Made by a program: the position numbers and the translations under genes. Positions 9,672 through 20,252 of a stretch of DNA of 64,000 bases are shown here, one piece after another; position 1 is the first letter of the stretch, and each line of letters begins with the position of its first letter. The notes below the pieces were generated by a model. That model saw nothing but the letters and a program-made list of their open reading frames with translations, did not search any database and was not told the DNA's origin. The stretch comes from Bacillota bacterium (GTDB lineage Bacteria > Bacillota > UBA5301 > Bu52), in NCBI GenBank assembly GCA_014896355.1, contig JADBKO010000013.1, positions 1 to 64,000 on the forward strand, in the 5' to 3' direction.

Positions 9672-10406
9672 CTAGCGTGCGGCGCGCCGGCGGGGCACCT
9701 GGGGAGAAGGCGGCCAAAGGCTGACAAACCATTTGCCGCCCATGTCGAAGCTGACCAGGAGAGCCTGGCGGGGGTCGGAGACTCCCTGGCTGGCCAGCTG
9801 CCTGCGCAGCCACTCTTCATCTCGGCCCAGTCGGTCCAGCACCTGGTGATCCACCCGACCGTCCGCCACCAATGTGGCGGGGATGGCCTCGTAGGCCGTG
9901 ACCAGGCCCAGGTCCGCAGGCTGAACAGGCCGGTGCTGCGACTTCGGCAGCACACTGACCTTTCCGTTATTCTCGATGAGGGCGTAGTTCACGTCACTGA
10001 CGCGGAAGAAGCCGTTTTCCCGCAGGGCGGCCTGCAGGTCTTCGACGGTCATGCGTGCCCGCCGCAGGCCGTCGGCCAAAATCTGCCCGTCGGCCATGAG
10101 CATTACCGGTTTGCCGCTGATGAGGTAGCGCAGGGGCCGGCTCTTTTGCGCCAGCCAGGCCACCAGAACCTCCAGCACCACGATGATGGCCAAGGGGACC
10201 AGACCGTAGAAGAGCGCCTTGTCGCCGTCTTCAATCGTGATGACCGCCAGGTCGCCCAGCATCACGGCCACCACGAAATCGAAAGGGGAAACCTGGCCCA
10301 GCTCGCGTTTGCCGCTCAGGCGGGTGGCTGCCAGAACGGCCCCGTACATCACCACCACGCGGATGGCCAACGGCCACAATTCCGGCCAACTCAGGAAGAT
10401 GCGCAA
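9672..10406 (-). CDS. DUF421 (YetF-like) membrane protein
   Basis: RLSGKRELGQVSPFDFVVAVMLGDLAVITIEDGD and SGKPVMLMADGQI...ENGFFRVSDVNYALIENNGKVSVLPK. Confidence 0.88.
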   Translation of the reverse strand: MRIFLSWPELWPLAIRVVVMYGAVLAATRLSGKRELGQVSPFDFVVAVMLGDLAVITIEDGDKALFYGLVPLAIIVVLEVLVAWLAQKSRPLRYLISGKPVMLMADGQILADGLRRARMTVEDLQAALRENGFFRVSDVNYALIENNGKVSVLPKSQHRPVQPADLGLVTAYEAIPATLVADGRVDHQVLDRLGRDEEWLRRQLASQGVSDPRQALLVSFDMGGKWFVSLWPPSPQVPRRRAAR

Positions 10407-10479
10407 CGGTGTTCCCTCCCGTGGCGGCTACAAAGGGAGAAGGCAGCAGGCGCCGATGTGGGGCCCGGTAGTGCGTGCG

Positions 10480-11091
10480 TCAGATGGATTGCCCCGTCTC
10501 TGGAAGGTCCGGCGCCTGAAATACAGGCCAGGGAACAGGACCCGGATGCAGATGCACTCCCTCCGGGGAGAGCAACACCCGGGGAGCGCCGCCGGGAAGC
10601 AGGCGGTCCAACCCGTTGTACACCATGTTGGCGCCCTTCAGGAACGAAGGCCCCAGGGCCGACTCCAGAATGGACCCGTGCAGCGGCGGCCAGGGCACGG
10701 CCATGAGCAGGCTGAGAAGTACCATTACCACCAGGGCGGATTTGAGGAGCCCGAAAGCCACGCCGCCCAGATTGTCAGCCCAGGATAACGGAGTCAGCTG
10801 GATGACCTTGCGCAGGAAGGAGGCCAGAAAGCCGGCCAGCGCGCCCACTGCCAGCAGCACCAGCAAGAAGCCGGCTGCTCCCGCCGCCGGTGGAGGAACC
10901 AAAAAATAGTTGGACAGGAACTGACCTGTGCTGGAACCAAAACGCACAGCCAGGTAAATGGCGGCCACGGCTCCCACCAGATCCAGCACCTCGCGGATGA
11001 GCCCCCGGGCCATCCCTCGCCAGGCCGCCAGACCCAGCATGATCACGATCAGCCAATCCACCCAGTTCCAACCCGCCGTCAATGCCTCCAC
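10480..11091 (-). CDS. CvpA family membrane protein
   Basis: NWVDWLIVIMLGLAAWRGMARGLIREVLDLVGAV...; start taken at GTG 11091 rather than ORF start 11232. Confidence 0.8.
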   Translation of the reverse strand: MEALTAGWNWVDWLIVIMLGLAAWRGMARGLIREVLDLVGAVAAIYLAVRFGSSTGQFLSNYFLVPPPAAGAAGFLLVLLAVGALAGFLASFLRKVIQLTPLSWADNLGGVAFGLLKSALVVMVLLSLLMAVPWPPLHGSILESALGPSFLKGANMVYNGLDRLLPGGAPRVLLSPEGVHLHPGPVPWPVFQAPDLPETGQSI

Positions 11092-11185
11092 CCGCCTCCC
11101 ATCTAGTTTGGACCATGTCAGGGAACTTATGCCTTCTGCCGACGGGTTCGCTGCCACCCGGACGCCCCGCACGGGGGCACATGCC

Positions 11186-11686
11186 TCAAAGGGGATCCTC
11201 GGCCGGTGACCGGAAAGACCTTTCCATTTCAAGTAAGGAAGGGGGTTTTGACCCGCCGGACTGCCGGAGCGCCTTAGGCCCGGCAGGTGGAGGAGGCTGG
11301 GACCGCAAAGGGGAGGCCGCCGGGGTGCGGGAGTCGGCGGACTCCGGTATGGTTTGCGCCGGGGTTTCGGAGGCGGCAGCCGCGGGAACGGCGGGTTCCA
11401 CCCTTCCCGGAGTCGTTCGCGCGGATGCCAGTCCCGGAGGCCCTTCCGTCTGGGCCGGCGAAAGAGACGGTGGCAACGCTGCGGCTGCGAACTGCAGCGC
11501 CAGCAGCAGGGCCAGGCGGTGGCGGGGGACCGTGGGATAGCGCTGGTGCAACCGCGCGTATTCCCGGTTCACCATCCGGGCGGCCTGCAAAAGCGCTACT
11601 GCGTCGGAGGTCCGGAACTGGAAAAATTCCCCCGCCAGCTCTACCTGGACCGATTGCCGTTGTTCCCGCTGCCCGCCGCCGGCCAT
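11186..11686 (-). CDS. zapA: Cell division protein ZapA-like
   Basis: Short protein upstream of cvpA and downstream of pheT; QSVQVELAGEFFQFRTSDAVALLQAARMVNREYARLHQRYPTVPRHRLALLLALQFA. Confidence 0.65.
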   Translation of the reverse strand: MAGGGQREQRQSVQVELAGEFFQFRTSDAVALLQAARMVNREYARLHQRYPTVPRHRLALLLALQFAAAALPPSLSPAQTEGPPGLASARTTPGRVEPAVPAAAASETPAQTIPESADSRTPAASPLRSQPPPPAGPKALRQSGGSKPPSLLEMERSFRSPAEDPL

Positions 11687-11803
11687 GGAACGCCACCTCT
11701 TTCCACGGGGTATTACTTGGCGGCGGCAGCGCGCAATCCCTGCTCTGGGGCCGAGCGATTCCCTGCGGCCACAGCTCCGGCAGAATGCCGCCGTGCCGCC
11801 CCG

Positions 11804-14287
11804 TCAGGAACGAATCTCCGCCCCGACCTGTTCCCGTAGGGCTTCCACCACTCTGGCCTGGGCGTGCAGCACCTGCGCGTCCGTGAGAGTCCGCTCGGCG
11901 CTACGGAACGTTAGGCTGAACGCGATGCTCTTTTTCCCTTCCGGTACCTGGCCACCCCGGTAGACGTCAAAGATCTCCACCTTTTCCAGCCAGGGCTTGC
12001 CCGCCTCCCGGAGGATGTTTAAAAGCCGCCGGGCCGGAATCTGCTGGCCCACCACCACGGCCAGGTCACGCCGCACCGCCGGGTGGCGCGGCAACGGCGC
12101 CACGCGCAAGTCTCTCTGCTGCGCCTCCAGCAGGGGCAGATATTCCAGTTCCGCGACCAACACCCGTCCCGTCAAATCGAACGCCTCCGCCACCTGCGGA
12201 TGGACTTCGCCCAGATAGCCGAGGCGTACGGATCCCAGCCGGAGTTCAGCGCTGCGGCCCGGATGCAGGCTCGGGTGGCCTGTCAGCGGATCGAACTCGT
12301 ACTCGCTGGCGGACAAACCTGCGGCCTCCAGCAATTCCTCCAAAGCCCCCTTGAGGTCGAAGAAATCCGCCGGTTCCGGCTTGCGGCTGAAGTGCAGGGC
12401 ATCCCGGCGGCCCGTGAGCACCAGACCAAGCAGGGGCACCTCTTCCGGCAGCTGGCCCTGCTCGGTGGAGATAAACGCCTTTCCCAGCTCGAAAAAGGCC
12501 AGATCGTCGTTTTGCCTGTGCTGGTTGTAAGCCACACGCTGCAGGAGACCCGGCAGAAGCGTGGTGCGCAGCACTGCCTGATCGGCGCTGAGCGGCGCCA
12601 AAAGGGCCACGGCGCGGCGCCAAGGATGGCCGTCCGGCAAGCGCAGGCGCTCGAAATCCCCGGGATCCACGATGCTGGAAGTCATCACCTCGGAAAAGCC
12701 CAACCCGACCAGGATGTCCCGCAAAGACCGTTCGAAGCGCTGCTTCGGGCTTAAGCCGCCCCGTTGACTCACGCCTGCAGGCATGGTGCTGGGGATGCGG
12801 TGATAGCCCCACAGCCGGGCCACCTCCTCCACCAGGTCCACCTCGGCGGAAATATCCATGCGGTAGCTGGGCACCGAGACCCGCAGCGCGCCGGCATCGG
12901 GGGCCACACTGAAACCGGGTAGGCGTTGCAGGGTGGTCCGGATCTCCTGGTCCGTGAGCCCGGTGCCCAACAACGCGTTGACTCGCTGCGGCCGCAGCCG
13001 GATTTCCACCGGCCGGGACGGGGCGGATCCTTCCTGGACCAGAGGACCGAGGGGCTGTGCGGCGCCGATCTCCTGGAACAATGCCGCCGCCCGCAGACTG
13101 GCCCGGACCACGCCCTGGGGATCCACGCCGCGGCCGAAGCGGCTGGCAGCCTCACTCGGGATCCCCAACCGGAAAGCGGTGCGGCGTACGCTGGTCGCGG
13201 CGAACAAGGCGCTCTCCAAAAGAAACATGGACGTGGTGCCGGTGATCTCGCTGTTGGCGCCCCCCATGACTCCGGCCAGCCCGATGGGCCGGGTGGGGTC
13301 CGCGATGACCAGCATCTGCTCATCCAATGTCCGCTCCACCCCGTCCAGGGTCTGTAGCTTTTCGCCGGCGCTGGCCCGGCGCACCACAATATGGCCCTGG
13401 GAGACCTGGGCAAAATCGAAGGCATGCAAAGGCTGGTTGCATTCCAGCATCACGTAGTTGGTGACATCCACCACGTTGCTGATGGGCCGTACGCCTGCAG
13501 CGCGCAAACGGTTCTGCATCCACAGCGGCGACGGGCCCAGGCGCACCTGACCGAAAAGCCGGGCTGTGTAGAGCGGGCACAGCTGGTGGTCCTGCACCGT
13601 CACCTGCACTGCCGGCGACTGCCGGGCCGTGGCGCCTGCAGCCGCGCCGCCCCGGGCCAACGGGATGGCGAAAGCCTCCCCCGCCGTCGCTCCCGGTGGC
13701 TGCACCTGCGCCGCCGGACGCAACGGCGCCCCGGTCACCGCCGCCACCTCCCGGGCCACGTTAATCATGCCTTCGCAGTCTGCGCGATTGGCGGTGAGAT
13801 CGATCTCCAGGACCACATCATCCAGACCCAGAGCTTCGGCGGCATCCTGCCCCGGCTGCACATCGCCGGGCAGAAGCAGAATGCCGTCCTTGCTTCCCTC
13901 CAGGCCCAATTCCGGAGCGGAGCAAAGCATGCCCTCCGACGTGACGCCCCGGAACACCGTGGCCTCAATGGGCCTGGGCCCCGGCAGCACAGATCCGGGC
14001 AAAGCCACCACTACTCCGGCGCCGGGCACCAGATTGGCAGCCCCACTGACCACCTGTACGCTGCGCCCGGCCCCCACCGTGACCCGGCAGACCTTCAGAT
14101 GATCCGAATCGGGATGCGGGCGCACGTCCTCTAGTCTGCCCAAGCACACGGGCCCGCGCCAGCCGGGCGCCAGATGCTCCACTTGCTCCACTTCCAGCCC
14201 GGCCAAGGTCAAAGCTTCTGCCAATTCCTCCGGGCTGAGGGAAAAATCCACGTATTCCTTGAGCCATGCGCATGAGACCCGCATCAC
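11804..14287 (-). CDS. pheT: Phenylalanyl-tRNA synthetase beta subunit
   Basis: MRVSCAWLKEYVDFSLSPEELAEALTLAGLEVEQVE; tRNA-binding, B3/B4, B5 and FDX-ACB domains. Confidence 0.96.
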   Translation of the reverse strand: MMRVSCAWLKEYVDFSLSPEELAEALTLAGLEVEQVEHLAPGWRGPVCLGRLEDVRPHPDSDHLKVCRVTVGAGRSVQVVSGAANLVPGAGVVVALPGSVLPGPRPIEATVFRGVTSEGMLCSAPELGLEGSKDGILLLPGDVQPGQDAAEALGLDDVVLEIDLTANRADCEGMINVAREVAAVTGAPLRPAAQVQPPGATAGEAFAIPLARGGAAAGATARQSPAVQVTVQDHQLCPLYTARLFGQVRLGPSPLWMQNRLRAAGVRPISNVVDVTNYVMLECNQPLHAFDFAQVSQGHIVVRRASAGEKLQTLDGVERTLDEQMLVIADPTRPIGLAGVMGGANSEITGTTSMFLLESALFAATSVRRTAFRLGIPSEAASRFGRGVDPQGVVRASLRAAALFQEIGAAQPLGPLVQEGSAPSRPVEIRLRPQRVNALLGTGLTDQEIRTTLQRLPGFSVAPDAGALRVSVPSYRMDISAEVDLVEEVARLWGYHRIPSTMPAGVSQRGGLSPKQRFERSLRDILVGLGFSEVMTSSIVDPGDFERLRLPDGHPWRRAVALLAPLSADQAVLRTTLLPGLLQRVAYNQHRQNDDLAFFELGKAFISTEQGQLPEEVPLLGLVLTGRRDALHFSRKPEPADFFDLKGALEELLEAAGLSASEYEFDPLTGHPSLHPGRSAELRLGSVRLGYLGEVHPQVAEAFDLTGRVLVAELEYLPLLEAQQRDLRVAPLPRHPAVRRDLAVVVGQQIPARRLLNILREAGKPWLEKVEIFDVYRGGQVPEGKKSIAFSLTFRSAERTLTDAQVLHAQARVVEALREQVGAEIRS

Positions 14288-14289
14288 GC

Positions 14290-15339
14290 TTACCCCCTGG
14301 CGAACTGCCGCAAAAAGTTGAGATCATCCTGCAGGAACAGCCGGATGTCGTCGATGCCGTATTTCAGCATGGCAATGCGCTCCAGGCCCATGCCGAACGC
14401 GAAACCCGAGACCTCCTCCGGGTCATAGCCGGATTCCTGCAGTACGAAGGGATGTACGGAACCGCAACCCAGGATCTCGATCCATCCGCTGCCTTTGCAC
14501 ACGCGGCAGCCGGCGCCATTGCAGAAGAGGCAGCTGACATCCATCTCGGCACTGGGCTCCGTGAAGGGAAAATAGCTGGGACGGAAACGCACCTGACGTT
14601 CCTGACCGAACATGCGCTTTGCAAAAAAAGCTAGCGTCCCCTTGAGATCGGCGAAGGTGGTGCCCCGGTCCACCTCCAAACCCTCCACCTGGTGGAAGAC
14701 CGGGGAATGGGTGGCGTCCAAAGCGTCCCGCCGGTAGACGCGGCCGGGGGCGATGATCCGCACCGGCACTTCGGGGGCCATGGCCTTCATGGTCCGCACC
14801 TGCACGGGGGACGTATGGGTGCGCAGCAGAATCTCCTCCGTGATGTAGAGGGAGTCGTGCATCTCCCTGGCCGGATGGCCCTTGGGCAAATTGAGGGCCT
14901 CGAAGTTGTAGTAGTCCAGCTCCACTTCGGGACCTTCCGCCACCCAGTAGCCCAGGCTCACAAAGATGTCCTGGATCTCCTCCAGCACCCGCGTCAGAGG
15001 GTGGCGGGTCCCCCGGCGGCGGCGGCGCCCAGGCAGCGTCACGTCCACCGCTTCCGCCTGTAGGCGGTGGGCCAGTTCTGCATCAGCTAGCCTGCGGGCC
15101 GTGCGGTTCAGCTCTTCCTCCAACTCCTGCCGGACCGCATTCACTTCCTGCCCCAGGCGGGGCCTTTGGTCCGGCGGAAGGGTCCCCACCGTACGCAACA
15201 GCTGCGACAAGGGGCTTTTTTTACCCAGATACCGGACCCGCACCGCCTCCAGCGCGGCGGAATCCATGGCACCGGCAATATCCTGCCGGGCCTGCTGCCT
15301 CAACCCTTGCAGGATGTCCAGGAACTCCTGCGTCTCCAT
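14290..15339 (-). CDS. pheS: Phenylalanyl-tRNA synthetase alpha subunit
   Basis: [16 protein letters not shown]...; [67 protein letters not shown]. Start at ATG 15339, downstream of the T-box. Confidence 0.95.
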   Translation of the reverse strand: METQEFLDILQGLRQQARQDIAGAMDSAALEAVRVRYLGKKSPLSQLLRTVGTLPPDQRPRLGQEVNAVRQELEEELNRTARRLADAELAHRLQAEAVDVTLPGRRRRRGTRHPLTRVLEEIQDIFVSLGYWVAEGPEVELDYYNFEALNLPKGHPAREMHDSLYITEEILLRTHTSPVQVRTMKAMAPEVPVRIIAPGRVYRRDALDATHSPVFHQVEGLEVDRGTTFADLKGTLAFFAKRMFGQERQVRFRPSYFPFTEPSAEMDVSCLFCNGAGCRVCKGSGWIEILGCGSVHPFVLQESGYDPEEVSGFAFGMGLERIAMLKYGIDDIRLFLQDDLNFLRQFARG

Positions 15340-15468
15340 CCATTGCGGCACAGGATCTCTGCGGGCCGGCGGGCCTGCAGAAACCGGCCTTCTCCCCTTT
15401 CTTCCGCGTGCTCGCCACTGCTTTTCCGCCTCCAGCAGGACTCGCCTTGCGGGTTCCTGCGGACGGAT

Positions 15469-15510
15469 AAAAAAAGAGGGTACTGTTCCAGGGACGGAAC
15501 AGGACCCTCC
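15469..15510 (-). terminator. T-box intrinsic terminator upstream of pheS
   Basis: Minus strand GAGGGTCCTGTTCCGTCCCTGGAACAGTACCCTCTTTTTTT. Confidence 0.85.
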
Positions 15511-15990
15511 GCGGTACCACCCTGCTTGGCAGCAAGGCCGCCGACTGCTGCGGCGGCGTACCCCCGCCGGGCGCACACAGGCGCCGCAGCCGGAGGCGAA
15601 CCTCCCTGCTACCCTCTCATAGACGGCCTGTAACGGGGCCACCGGGACAGCCTACACACAGGCGGCGGAATCCGGCCCGGATCTCCTCCGCGGCCTGCTT
15701 CAGCCTGCAACTCCGGAGCGAACTTCACGGCTTCATCCCCGCCGGCGCTTCCAGTCTGTGGCCACCGGCTCCCTGGAGGGTAAGAGGCCGTTACTTTTCT
15801 CCTTCCCAGTCTTTTCCCTGGCTATGTTGGTAAACTCGAATGCGATCCAACCCAGACGGTCATTGGGTGACCAGCTGCCTGTAGAGCAGATAGGCGTGGA
15901 CCGAACCCGTAGAAGCAAAGATTCGCCACAACAGCTCTGCGCACCACTGCACCGCGGCTCACCCTTTCGCATGGGGTCGCTCGCCCATTT
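15469..15990 (-). promoter_or_regulatory. T-box leader controlling pheST
   Basis: T-box AGGGTGGTACCGCGG (complement of 15509..15523) next to the intrinsic terminator. 5' boundary approximate; specifier probably TTC (Phe). Confidence 0.88.
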
Positions 15991-16067
15991 TCTTCATTAT
16001 AGCATGAACGCCGCGGCGCAGACAATGAACCAATACCTCCCCTTCCGGGCAAAACCCTTACTCCCCT

Positions 16068-16901
16068 TCACGATTCGGGCATCCCTGGCAGAGACCACCT
16101 TTGCCGCAAAGCCTCATTGAGGATGACGGCCGCCGCGATGCCGACGTTGAGCGATTCCACTGGCCGGACTGCCGGGATTACCGCTCGCAACACGCATTGC
16201 TCCATCACCGCAGGGCGCACCCCCTGGCCCTCGTTGCCCACCACCAGGGCCGCAGGCTGTGTCCAATCCACCCGGAAATAGGGAACGCTCCCACGGGGAT
16301 GGCTGGCCACCAGCAGCAGGCCCCTGCGCCGTGCCGCCTGCAGCCAAGCCACGATATCCACGCGGCTGTATACGGGAATTTGAAACAAAACACCAGCGGT
16401 GGCCCGCACCACCTTCGGCGAGCGGGGATCTGCGGAGCCGACGCTTGCCAGCACTCCCGTGGCACCGGCGGCAGCGGCAGAGCGGATGATGGTCCCGACG
16501 TTCCCAGGGTCCTGGACTTCGTCCAGCACCACCCAGAGCTCGGGCAGGGCTGAACCAGAGCCAGGCTCTTGGAGCGGCCCTGCCGGATCGCCGGGCAGCG
16601 TCCACGGCCATTCCGCGGCGGCCAACACCGGAGGCGGGGTGTCCAGCGTGGTGAGGGACGCGAGCAAAGAAAGGGGGCCCTGCACAGTCTGCAGCGGCCC
16701 ACGGCCGACCCGCAGGGCCTCCATGACCTGCTGGCCCAGCTGTTCCCGCTTCGCCTCGTCCAGGGCTTCGGGCGCATAGGCCAGATAGCGGACATTCCCG
16801 TGGCTGAGAGCCTCCTCCGCGGCGCGCCGGCCCTCCAGCAGGAACAACCCCGTGGCATCGCGGCCCTTGCGCTGCCGCAGACTGCTCAGGAGCCGGATCA
16901 C
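16068..16901 (-). CDS. TrmH/SpoU-family RNA 2'-O-methyltransferase
   Basis: LDEVQDPGNVGTIIRSAAAAGATGVL, LVVGNEGQGV, VESLNVGIAAAVILNEALRQR. Confidence 0.93.
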   Translation of the reverse strand: MIRLLSSLRQRKGRDATGLFLLEGRRAAEEALSHGNVRYLAYAPEALDEAKREQLGQQVMEALRVGRGPLQTVQGPLSLLASLTTLDTPPPVLAAAEWPWTLPGDPAGPLQEPGSGSALPELWVVLDEVQDPGNVGTIIRSAAAAGATGVLASVGSADPRSPKVVRATAGVLFQIPVYSRVDIVAWLQAARRRGLLLVASHPRGSVPYFRVDWTQPAALVVGNEGQGVRPAVMEQCVLRAVIPAVRPVESLNVGIAAAVILNEALRQRWSLPGMPES

Positions 16902-16982
16902 GGGATTCTGGGCGCTCGTGACGGGCCGTCCCGGCCAGGCATCACAGGAGAATCTTGCATCCGTGTTCCGCCGCTCCGTCCG

Positions 16983-17645
16983 CTACTCCTCCAGTTCGGC
17001 CTCCATGCGGGCCAGGCCTTCCACGTCGCCCATGGCCACCAAGACATCTCCGGCACCGACCTTGTCTTTGGCGCCCGGCGCCACATCGATCTCCTGCCCG
17101 TGCCGGATGGCCATGACAATGAGATTGTAGCGGTTGTGCAAATCCAGTTCCGCCAGAGTCTTTCCCTGAAAGCTGGGGGGGGCCACCACCTCTGCGATGC
17201 TGTAGCCCGGCGCCAGTTCGATGTAGTCCATCACGTTCCCCGACGCCAGGTTATGCGCCAGGCGAACCCCCATGTCCCTTTCCGGATAGATCACCCGGTC
17301 GGCGCCGATCTTGGCCAGCACCTTGCCGTGACGGTCGTTGATGGCCTTGGCCACGATATACTTGACCCCGGCTTCCCGCAGGGAGATGGTGGCCAGAATG
17401 CTCGCCTGCACGTCTTCGCCGATGCTGAGGACCACCACATCGAAATTGCGGATGCCCAGCGCCTTCAGCGCGGCGTCATCGGTGGCGTCAGCCTGCACCG
17501 CATGGGTAACCCGGTCCGCCATCTCCTGGACCTTGCTCTCATCGGCATCCACGGCCAGAACATCGTAGCCCAGCTGGTAAAGCGTGCTGGCTACACTGGA
17601 TCCGAACCTTCCCAGGCCGATGACTGCGAACTGCCTGCGAGCCAT
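16983..17645 (-). CDS. TrkA/KtrA-type K+ uptake regulatory NAD-binding subunit
   Basis: QFAVIGLGRFGSSVASTLYQLGYDVLAVDADESKVQEMAD (RCK-N), C-terminal TrkA_C. Confidence 0.93.
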   Translation of the reverse strand: MARRQFAVIGLGRFGSSVASTLYQLGYDVLAVDADESKVQEMADRVTHAVQADATDDAALKALGIRNFDVVVLSIGEDVQASILATISLREAGVKYIVAKAINDRHGKVLAKIGADRVIYPERDMGVRLAHNLASGNVMDYIELAPGYSIAEVVAPPSFQGKTLAELDLHNRYNLIVMAIRHGQEIDVAPGAKDKVGAGDVLVAMGDVEGLARMEAELEE

Positions 17646-17688
17646 GGTCTCCCCCTTTCCGATCCCTCTGATCGTGCTGTTCCCGGAA

Positions 17689-19068
17689 TCATCCCACCAT
17701 GACCCGGTCCTCGGGCAGGCGCACGTCGGCCACGTGTTGGTGTGCCGCCAGCGCCAGGGCCAGCGTCACAGGCCCCACCCGGCCGGCGAACATCAGCAGG
17801 ATCAGCAGTACCTTGCCCGACCACCCCAAATAAGGAGTGATACCTGTGCTGAGCCCCACAGTGCCAAACGCCGAAGTGGCCTCGAAAAGAATCCGCAGAA
17901 GGCCGAAGTGTTCGGTGAAACTCATGAGCACCGTAACCCCTACCACCAAAAGCAGGGACAACGCCGCCACGGCCAACGCCCGGTCCGTGGTCTCCCTGCA
18001 CAGCCTTCGCCCGAACAGATGCGCCTCCGGTCGGCCCTGGACAACGGATGCCACCTGTACAGCCAGAGCGCCGGCCGTGGTGGTTTTGATTCCACCCCCG
18101 GTGGACGCCGGAGAGGCGCCGATGAACATCAGGATGATGAGCAAGAACTGGGTTCCCTGATGGAGCCGGCCGATGTCCACCGTGTTGAACCCCGCGGTAC
18201 GGGCCGTAGCCGACTGAAAGAACGCCGCCAGGAGCTTCGCAGGCCAACTCAGACCGCCCAAGGTGGCGGGGTTGTTCCATTCCGCCAGCAGGATCAGCAA
18301 AGTGCCGCCGCCCAGCAGAATACCTGTCACCGTCAGGGCCAGCTTGGAATGCAGGGAAAGATCCCGCCACCGGCGGTGGCGGCCCAGATCCAGCAGCACC
18401 GTGAACCCGATGCCTCCCACGATCAGAAGTCCGGCGATGGTGAGGCTCACCAGCGGATCCGTTACGTAGCCGGTGAGGCTGCGAAAATGCCCCATCAGAT
18501 CCAGCCCGGCATTGGCAAACGCCGATACGGCATGAAACACGCTGAAATACAACCCGCGCTCCCAGCCGAACTGCGGAACAAACCGGATGGCCAGCAAGGC
18601 AGCACCCATACCTTCCGTGGCCATAGCCAAGAAGAACACCCGCCGGACCAGATCTACGACTCCAGCCAGCTTGAACTGGCTGAAAGCCTCCTGCAGGATC
18701 AGACGCTCCCGCAGGTTGATGCGCCTGCGCAGCACAATAGCGATCAGCGTGGCCATGGTTAGGATGCCCAGCGCCCCGAACTGGATCAGAAGCAGAATCA
18801 CCAGTTGGCCGAACAGCGAATAGCGTGTTCCGGTATCCACCACCGTCAGCCCGGTCACGCACACCGCCGAGGTGGAGGTGAAAAGCGCGTCCAGAAAGGG
18901 CACGGGCTCAGGGGTACTGCTGGCCACCGGCAGGCTGAGCAACAGCCCGCCAACCACGATGAGACTGAAAAAGCTCAAAACAAGCACCCGGGCCGGAGAC
19001 ATGGCTTCCCAGCCAGCCCGGCGCCGGGCTTGCCCATGATGTCCGTCCAGTAGAATGGTGGTTCCCAT
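17689..19068 (-). CDS. TrkH/KtrB-type K+ transporter
   Basis: TSTSAVCVTGLTVVDTGTRYSLFGQLVILLLIQFGALGI; FIGASPASTGGGIKTTT. Confidence 0.94.
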   Translation of the reverse strand: MGTTILLDGHHGQARRRAGWEAMSPARVLVLSFFSLIVVGGLLLSLPVASSTPEPVPFLDALFTSTSAVCVTGLTVVDTGTRYSLFGQLVILLLIQFGALGILTMATLIAIVLRRRINLRERLILQEAFSQFKLAGVVDLVRRVFFLAMATEGMGAALLAIRFVPQFGWERGLYFSVFHAVSAFANAGLDLMGHFRSLTGYVTDPLVSLTIAGLLIVGGIGFTVLLDLGRHRRWRDLSLHSKLALTVTGILLGGGTLLILLAEWNNPATLGGLSWPAKLLAAFFQSATARTAGFNTVDIGRLHQGTQFLLIILMFIGASPASTGGGIKTTTAGALAVQVASVVQGRPEAHLFGRRLCRETTDRALAVAALSLLLVVGVTVLMSFTEHFGLLRILFEATSAFGTVGLSTGITPYLGWSGKVLLILLMFAGRVGPVTLALALAAHQHVADVRLPEDRVMVG

Positions 19069-19119
19069 GAACCCTCACGATCTCGGCGCACGCCGCGCGG
19101 GCTCGGCACGGCCTGTGTT

Positions 19120-19479
19120 TCAGGCCTGCAACGACGCCTTCGCCTTGTCCACCAGCGCCGCGAATGCCGCCGTGTCCTGAACGGCCAGCTCAGCCAGAAT
19201 CTTGCGATTTACAGTGATACCGGCTTTGTGCAACCCCTCGATGAGGCGGTTATACGTCATGCCGTTGGAACGGGCCGCAGCATTGATCCGAGCAATCCAC
19301 AACTGCCGGAACACGCGCTTGCGCTGGCGCCTATGAAAAAACGCATAGTTCAAAGACTTCAAAACCTGCGCATTAGCAGGCCCAAACATGCTTCGCCGCG
19401 CCTGAAAATATCCCCGCGCCCGGCGCAAGATTTTCTTGTGGCGGCGGTGAGTGACGATTCCTCCCTTGGCTCTGGGCAT
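19120..19479 (-). CDS. rplT: 50S ribosomal protein L20
   Basis: MPRAKGGIVTHRRHKKILRRARGYFQARRSMF...; follows rpmI. Confidence 0.98.
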   Translation of the reverse strand: MPRAKGGIVTHRRHKKILRRARGYFQARRSMFGPANAQVLKSLNYAFFHRRQRKRVFRQLWIARINAAARSNGMTYNRLIEGLHKAGITVNRKILAELAVQDTAAFAALVDKAKASLQA

Positions 19480-19515
19480 AGTCCTTCTCTCCTTTCAACC
19501 ATAGGGCAGCGATAG

Positions 19516-19713
19516 TCAGCTGTAGGGCAGCATGCGGCGTACGCGCCCAGAATCCACCTGTGCCACCACTTCGTCCTTGCGCAGGTTGCGAAGACGTTTC
19601 GCCGTCTTCTTGCCCAGGTTGTGGCGGTGGAACGAACGCTGCTTGACGAATTTCCCGGACCCGGTGACCTGGAAGCGTTTGGCTGCGGCCCGGCGCGTTT
19701 TCAGTTTTGGCAC
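19516..19713 (-). CDS. rpmI: 50S ribosomal protein L35
   Basis: MPKLKTRRAAAKRFQVTGSGKFVKQRSFHRHNLGKKTAKRLRNLRK. Confidence 0.98.
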   Translation of the reverse strand: MPKLKTRRAAAKRFQVTGSGKFVKQRSFHRHNLGKKTAKRLRNLRKDEVVAQVDSGRVRRMLPYS

Positions 19714-19726
19714 GTTGTTTTCCTCC

Positions 19727-20242
19727 TCATTCCTTGGGGGATAGGATCATGATCATGCTACGACCTTCCACCCTGGGCTCCCGCTCCATGGCTCCCACTT
19801 CTTTCACTTCGTCGGCCAGCTTCATCATGATCTCATGGGCCAGATTCGAATGGACAATCTCCCGCCCCCGGAAGCGGATGCTTACCTTGACCTTGTCCCC
19901 GTCCCGCAGAAACTTCTCCGCGCTGCGCGCTTTCACGTCGAAATCATGTTCCTCGATCTTGGGGGTCATGCGGACCTCCTTGATGTTGATGGTCTTTTGC
20001 CGCTTGCGGGCCTCGCGCTCCTTCTTGCTCTGCTCATACTTGAACTTGCCGTAGTCCATAATCCGGCACACGGGAGGACGGGCCGCAGCAGCCACTTCCA
20101 CCAAATCGAGGCCCCGTTCATAGGCGAGACGCAACGCCTCGCGCGTGGGCATGATGCCCAGCTGTTCCCCGTTTTCGCCAATCAGGCGCACCTCGCGGAT
20201 GCGGATCTGTTCATTCACCCGCTGGTCTCGGTCGTTACTGAT
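19727..20242 (-). CDS. infC: Translation initiation factor IF-3, probably starting at ATC
   Basis: ISNDRDQRVNEQIRIREVRLIGENGEQLG...; ATC at 20242 is preceded by TGAGGTG (complement of 20249..20255) with 6-nt spacing. The ORF-track ATG at 20305 falls inside the antisense thrS fragment. Confidence 0.88.
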   Translation of the reverse strand: MSNDRDQRVNEQIRIREVRLIGENGEQLGIMPTREALRLAYERGLDLVEVAAAARPPVCRIMDYGKFKYEQSKKEREARKRQKTINIKEVRMTPKIEEHDFDVKARSAEKFLRDGDKVKVSIRFRGREIVHSNLAHEIMMKLADEVKEVGAMEREPRVEGRSMIMILSPKE

Positions 20243-20252
20243 AGTTTTCACC

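Noticed and set aside
15755-16120. Plus-strand ORF 15758..16120 in the pheS leader region
   Set aside because: Lies across the T-box leader on the minus strand; no coding support.
17584-18762. 392-aa ORF opposite the TrkH gene
   Set aside because: Gln/His/Arg-rich antisense translation without domain features.
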